DNA of 64,000 bases, from contig DATIJG010000008.1 in the NCBI GenBank assembly GCA_035478775.1, positions 62,001 to 126,000 on the forward strand, read 5' to 3'. The DNA comes from CAMLQK01 sp035478775. GTDB lineage: Bacteria > Patescibacteriota > Saccharimonadia > Saccharimonadales > UBA4665. Of this stretch, positions 60,143 to 64,000 are shown piece by piece; the stretch's first letter is position 1, and each line of letters starts with the position of its first letter. The notes below the pieces were generated by a model. The model had not been told where the DNA came from. It did not search any database and worked only from the letters and a program-made list of their open reading frames with translations. Both the position numbers and the translations under genes were made by a program.

Positions 60143-60748
60143 ATGCAAGTCTTGCCCCCGGCTTTGACCGATGTGATTGAAGCGCTTGGGAAGTTGCCAG
60201 GCGTTGGACCGCGCACTGCTGAACGGTACGCTTATTATTTGGTGCGCGCCGACCAAGGCAAGGCGCGCTCACTCGCCGATACTTTAAACGCACTACATGC
60301 CGGCATAAGTCATTGCAAAAAAACGTTTGCGCTGGTTCCAGCCGGGCAGGAACTTTCCGATTTATACACCGACCCAAGGCGCGACAAAAGCGTTATTGCC
60401 GTAGTGGCCGAACCGTTCGACATTGTGGCGCTCGAAAAAACCAACCAGTTCCATGGCACATACCACGTTTTGGGTGGCTTAGTGTCACCAATCGACGGCA
60501 TTGGGCCAGAGCAGTTACATATACACGAGCTGGTTAACCGCATCGACGAAGACAAGGTGCAGGAAATTATTTTAGCCACGAACGCCAGCGTAGAAGGCGA
60601 ATCGACCGCGTTGTTCATCCAGCAGCAGATCGGCGACCGCCCCGTTACTATTACCCGCTTGGCGCGAGGCCTGCCTATTGGCGTCGACCTTGAATATGCC
60701 GACCAAATTACTTTAGGCCGTGCACTCGAGGGCCGGCAAGCGCTGTAA
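60143..60748 (+). CDS. recR: Recombination protein RecR
   Basis: A 201-residue RecR: helix-hairpin-helix LPGVGPRTAERYAYYLV at 17-33, Toprim domain VIAVVAEPFDIVALEKTNQF with FHGTYHVLGGLVSPIDGIGP, and the C-terminal PIGVDLEYADQITLGRAL. The zinc finger normally between them has lost three of four Cys: HCKKTFALVPAGQELSDLYT. Walker-B-like end intact. It loads RecA together with RecO/F in gap repair. Confidence 0.97.
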   Translation: MQVLPPALTDVIEALGKLPGVGPRTAERYAYYLVRADQGKARSLADTLNALHAGISHCKKTFALVPAGQELSDLYTDPRRDKSVIAVVAEPFDIVALEKTNQFHGTYHVLGGLVSPIDGIGPEQLHIHELVNRIDEDKVQEIILATNASVEGESTALFIQQQIGDRPVTITRLARGLPIGVDLEYADQITLGRALEGRQAL

Positions 60749-60876
60749 ATTCAGTTGTATTTTTGGCGCGCTGGCTAGTACAGTTCTTAAAAGCTGTGTG
60801 GCGACATTGCGATACTTTCTTTGCAGCCCCGCTTACAAAGATGTTATTTTGCTGGACGTCAAGGTATAATAGCACC

Positions 60877-61911
60877 ATGACTGCCACATATTCTGAAGCG
60901 CAAGAGATCGAAAAACTTATACACGCTGCCGAACGCATCGTCATTATTCAGGCCGATAACCCTGACGGCGACAGCTTGGGGAGCGCTTTAGCACTCGAGC
61001 AAATTTTAGGTGATTTGGGCAAGAAAACATACCTATATTGTGGCGCGACTATTCCGGTACACTTAACTTATCTACAGGGGTGGGACCGCGTTTTTAACGA
61101 ATTACCTTCTCACTTTGACCTCAGCATAATCGTAGACACGAGCGCTGACAGCCTGCTCGAAAATATTCAAAAAGCAGGGCAAAAAGGCTGGCTGGCAAGC
61201 CGTCCGAGCATTGTACTCGACCATCACCAAACCGAGGCGACCATTACATTCGCTACCGTTATGTGCAATAAACCGGCGGTTGCTACTGGCGAAGTTATTT
61301 ATGAACTTGCCAGGCAGCTTAACTGGTCGCTCAACGACACCGCGAAAAGCATGGTCGCCACGGCGATTTTATCGGACAGCCTGGGCTTAACTACCAGTGC
61401 CACTACTGGCAGAAGTATCCATATTATAGGCGAACTTGTCGATGCAGGGTTAAATATTACCGAACTCGACACCGCCCGCCGCGAAATGATGCGCAAAAGT
61501 CCTGAACTTGTGAAATACAAAGGCGAACTTCTGCAACGCATCGAATATTACAACCATGACCACATTGCTGTGGTTATAATCCCTTGGGAAGAAATTAAAA
61601 AATATAGCCCGCAGTACAACCCGTCAATATTGGTTCTGGACGACATGCGCCTAACTACCGGCACCAACGTGGCAATTTCATTTAAGCTCTACAGTGATGG
61701 GCATGTTACGGCCAAAATCCGGGCTAACTACGGCGCGCCGATTGCAGCACAATTAGCTGAGCATTTTGGCGGCGGTGGACATTCTTATAGCAGCGGTTTT
61801 AAAGTGGCGTTGAACGGCCGCCCGTTCAACGAGGTGAAGTCAGAGTGTATACAAGTTGCGACCGACTTACTTACCAACCTCAAACAAGAAGAGCAACATG
61901 AAACTATATAA
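60877..61911 (+). CDS. DHH-family phosphoesterase (NrnA-like)
   Basis: A 344-residue DHH/DHHA1 protein: DNPDGDSLGSALAL (motif I), VDTSADS, VLDHHQTE with the DHH triad, SDSLGLTTSAT, and the DHHA1 motif GGGGHSYSSGF. Members degrade nano-RNA and 3'-phosphoadenosine 5'-phosphate using Mn2+. Start at ATG 60877, 6 bases after TATAAT (60865-60870), probably leaderless. It overlaps cysS by 14 bases. Confidence 0.93.
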   Translation: MTATYSEAQEIEKLIHAAERIVIIQADNPDGDSLGSALALEQILGDLGKKTYLYCGATIPVHLTYLQGWDRVFNELPSHFDLSIIVDTSADSLLENIQKAGQKGWLASRPSIVLDHHQTEATITFATVMCNKPAVATGEVIYELARQLNWSLNDTAKSMVATAILSDSLGLTTSATTGRSIHIIGELVDAGLNITELDTARREMMRKSPELVKYKGELLQRIEYYNHDHIAVVIIPWEEIKKYSPQYNPSILVLDDMRLTTGTNVAISFKLYSDGHVTAKIRANYGAPIAAQLAEHFGGGGHSYSSGFKVALNGRPFNEVKSECIQVATDLLTNLKQEEQHETI

Positions 61912-63307
61912 CACGCTAACTCGTACCGTCGAAGAAATCAAACCTCAAAACCCCGGCCATACGAGTGTGTACACTTGTGGCCCAACGGTATACGATTACC
62001 CGCACGTTGGGAACTGGTTTACATTTATTCGATACGATTTGTTAGTGCGAGCGCTTAGGTCGGAAGGCCAAAATGTCGCGTGGGTCATGAACATTACCGA
62101 CGTTGGCCATTTGGTAAACGATGCCGACACCGGTGAAGACAAGCTCGAAAAAGGCGCCCGGCGGGAAGGCAAAACTGCTTGGGACGTAGCCAAGTTCTAC
62201 GGCGATTACTTCGTAAAAGGCCTGGAGCGGCTGGATATTACCACGCCTACCAAACTTCCAAAGGCCACCGAGCATATTGCCGAGCAAATCGAGCTTGTTA
62301 AAACGCTCGAAGCCAAAGGTTACACCTACATAATTGACGACGGCGTATACTACGATACCGGCAAGTTCGAAGGTTATGCGGCTTTTGCGCGGCTCGACCT
62401 CGACGAGCAGCAAGCCGGCGCCCGCGTCGGGTTTAACGCTCAAAAACGCAATGCCGCCGACTTTGCCTTATGGAAGTTTTCGCCCAAAAACCACACACGT
62501 GACATGGAATGGGACAGTCCGTGGGGCAAGGGTTTTCCGGGCTGGCATGTCGAATGTTCGGCCATGAGCATGAAGTATTTAGGCGAAACTATTGACATCC
62601 ACTCCGGCGGTATCGACCATGTGCCGGTGCATCACACTAACGAAATCGCCCAGTCCGAAGCCGCAACAGGTAAACGCTTTGCAAACTACTGGATGCATAC
62701 CAACCATATTTTAATAAACGGCGACAAAATTTCTAAAAGCCTGGGCAACGGCATTACGCTTGAAGATATCGAGCAAAAAGACTACAGCTTGGAGGCGTTT
62801 CGGCTGTTAGTGCTGCAATCGCACTACCGCACGCAAAGCAAATTTAGCTGGGAAGAATTAGACGCTGCCGAAAACCGGCTGAAAACTTACCAAGCATTTG
62901 CCGATTTGCGTTGGCAACCCATACCAGAAAGCGCCCAAAGCGCCGATGTTGCCTCGACCGATTACGAACAATACCTGCATGATATTTTCAACGAACTGAC
63001 AAATGACCTGAATACACCAAAGGCGCTGGCCATCTTAAGCCAAATCGCCGACACCCATGCCGAAGGCATTCCTGCGCAGGAACACGAATCGTTTGAAGCA
63101 TTTTTAGATGCCATCGACCACATGTTGGGCTTGCGGTTGCTGCAAACAGACAACATAAACGACGCGCAAAAAAAGCTAGTTTTAGAGCGCCAAATGGCTC
63201 GCAGGCGAAAAGATTGGGCGACTTCTGACCGTTTGCGTGATGAGCTTGCAAGCCAAGGCATTGGTCTGCGCGACACCTCGCATGGCCCGATTTGGTGCAG
63301 GATATAG
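61898..63307 (+). CDS. cysS: Cysteinyl-tRNA synthetase
   Basis: A 469-residue class I synthetase: TCGPTVYDYPHVGN contains the first zinc Cys and the HIGH-like HVGN, GWHVECSAM the second Cys, and VPVHHTNEIAQSE the His and Glu ligands, so the zinc site is complete. The KMSKS motif reads KISKSLGNG. A DALR-like helical domain closes the protein. ATG 61898 lies inside the end of the DHH gene, so the two are coupled. Confidence 0.97.
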   Translation: MKLYNTLTRTVEEIKPQNPGHTSVYTCGPTVYDYPHVGNWFTFIRYDLLVRALRSEGQNVAWVMNITDVGHLVNDADTGEDKLEKGARREGKTAWDVAKFYGDYFVKGLERLDITTPTKLPKATEHIAEQIELVKTLEAKGYTYIIDDGVYYDTGKFEGYAAFARLDLDEQQAGARVGFNAQKRNAADFALWKFSPKNHTRDMEWDSPWGKGFPGWHVECSAMSMKYLGETIDIHSGGIDHVPVHHTNEIAQSEAATGKRFANYWMHTNHILINGDKISKSLGNGITLEDIEQKDYSLEAFRLLVLQSHYRTQSKFSWEELDAAENRLKTYQAFADLRWQPIPESAQSADVASTDYEQYLHDIFNELTNDLNTPKALAILSQIADTHAEGIPAQEHESFEAFLDAIDHMLGLRLLQTDNINDAQKKLVLERQMARRRKDWATSDRLRDELASQGIGLRDTSHGPIWCRI

Positions 63308-63315
63308 GAGTTTTT

Positions 63316-63627
63316 ATGCACAAAGACGTACCTAAATGGCATCCCGAAATCCCTCGTAACGGCGCGCCGAAATTTTCTATGGGAAGTTTTCAAGGCGAAC
63401 TTGACAACGAGCCCCTTATGCTCGAACTTGATGAAATTTTAGCCACTGTTTATGAGGGTCTAGACATGCCGGTCCCACAAAGTCCCTCGGCACGAATGGT
63501 AGACATCTTACGAGACGAGGTATCGTTTGGTGTAAATGCCAATAGTCCTCCAAACTCAGAGCCAGAATTAGAGATCGAACCACCTGAGCCGGATCTACCG
63601 CCAGATGAAAAAACGAGTAAGCCCTAG
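63316..63627 (+). CDS. Hypothetical acidic protein
   Basis: A 103-residue protein with AGGAG 6 bases before ATG 63316, right after cysS. Pro/Glu-rich and acidic at the C-terminus (PELEIEPPEPDLPPDE). No fold recognised, likely disordered. Stop overlaps the stop of the convergent transporter gene. Confidence 0.65.
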   Translation: MHKDVPKWHPEIPRNGAPKFSMGSFQGELDNEPLMLELDEILATVYEGLDMPVPQSPSARMVDILRDEVSFGVNANSPPNSEPELEIEPPEPDLPPDEKTSKP

Positions 63628-64000
63628 TGGTGCGTGCTTGGTACCGTAGGAGTTTGACCCTCGAGCTGCTCTTCTTCTTGGTATTCAATAATGCCACGGT
63701 TCACCAGGTAGTCTAGCACCGCAATCCGAATACAACCCGCCACCGGAATCGCTACTAAACCGCCGAACAAACCGCCAAAATTAACGCCAATCACTACCGA
63801 CGCGAACACTAAAAGTGGCGACATATTAGTGGAGTTAGCCTGAATGCGCGGCTGGATAATGTAGTTTTCAATCTGTTGGTATAAAATGTAGTACGCTAAA
63901 ATAATGATTGCAGTCGGAACCGAATGGAACAGCGCGACAATAGTAACAATAATAGCGCCGATAGTGTGGCCGACCATTGGGATAAGCCCACAAATAAACA
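63624..64000 (-). CDS. AI-2E family transporter, C-terminal part (cut by window edge)
   Basis: The gene runs off the right edge; about 125 C-terminal residues are visible. Helices, LIPMVGHTIGAIIVTIVALF, the YYILYQQIENYIIQPRI block and SPLLVFASVVIGVNFGGLFGGLVAIPVAG are typical of the AI-2E/PerM family end. These proteins are exporters of small signals or ion antiporters. A hydrophilic tail EYQEEEQLEGQ follows. The frame stays open to base 64000. Confidence 0.93.
   Translation of the reverse strand, partial: FICGLIPMVGHTIGAIIVTIVALFHSVPTAIIILAYYILYQQIENYIIQPRIQANSTNMSPLLVFASVVIGVNFGGLFGGLVAIPVAGCIRIAVLDYLVNRGIIEYQEEEQLEGQTPTVPSTHH

Noticed and set aside
1..64000. CRISPR array or rRNA genes
   Set aside because: No regularly spaced repeats and no rRNA sequence were seen.
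1..64000. Alternative genetic code (TGA as Gly)
   Set aside because: TGA ends genes in coupled ATGA junctions (19675-19678) and family ends fit standard stops.

Overview
The window looks like a chromosomal segment of an ultra-small Candidate Phyla Radiation (Patescibacteria) bacterium, most likely Saccharibacteria (TM7). Reasons: many lineage-specific large soluble proteins sit between core genes; several start codons lie only a few bases after a -10 box; RecR and DnaX lack their usual zinc-binding cysteines; nucleotide salvage and modification genes are fused. TGA acts as a stop (for example at 19676-19678), so the standard code applies and the recoded Gracilibacteria/Absconditabacteria are excluded. 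The phylum is inferred from gene content, not from a marker tree.

Positions 1 to about 22.8 kb form an accessory island ending at a tRNA-Trp gene (22789-22864, minus strand). Gene blocks are separated by short degenerate repeats that resemble the 3' end of a tRNA gene plus its trailer and terminator. An identical 20-bp direct repeat lies near both ends (583-602 and 22697-22716). Cargo includes a nucleoside deoxyribosyltransferase-like/HhH-like pair, a NYN nuclease with a NUDIX hydrolase, a PadR-controlled ABC transporter, a possible RiPP (lasso-like) locus at 7.8-10.5 kb, two MFS exporters, an MBL hydrolase facing an HxlR regulator, and a cluster of 2OG-Fe(II) oxygenase, SDR, MptA/FolE2-type GTP cyclohydrolase and a 402-aa protein. 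Broken gene remnants (NmrA-like, HAD-like and others) fit repeated insertion and decay. No integrase or transposase is visible.

Positions 23-31.6 kb: a P-loop kinase, a YgjP-like metalloprotease, a PAS histidine kinase, a membrane glycosyltransferase between two small two-helix membrane proteins, then the secE-nusG-rplK-rplA operon with two small extra ORFs and an L1-type leader.

Positions 31.6-44.7 kb: an MprF-like protein, then a region rich in thymidylate metabolism: DHFR, a HIT/unknown/dCMP-deaminase fusion directly followed by thyA, and a thymidylate kinase fused to a ThyX-like double module. These are interspersed with a phosphotransferase, a nucleotidyltransferase, a GT4 glycosyltransferase, MsrA and a transglutaminase-like giant.

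Positions 44.7-64 kb: further lineage-specific proteins, an M20 peptidase, rplJ-rplL behind a long structured leader (L10-type), dnaX, dnaB, ybaB-recR, a DHH phosphoesterase overlapping cysS, and the truncated end of an AI-2E-family transporter. Replication, recombination and translation genes dominate here, and no mobile DNA is evident.
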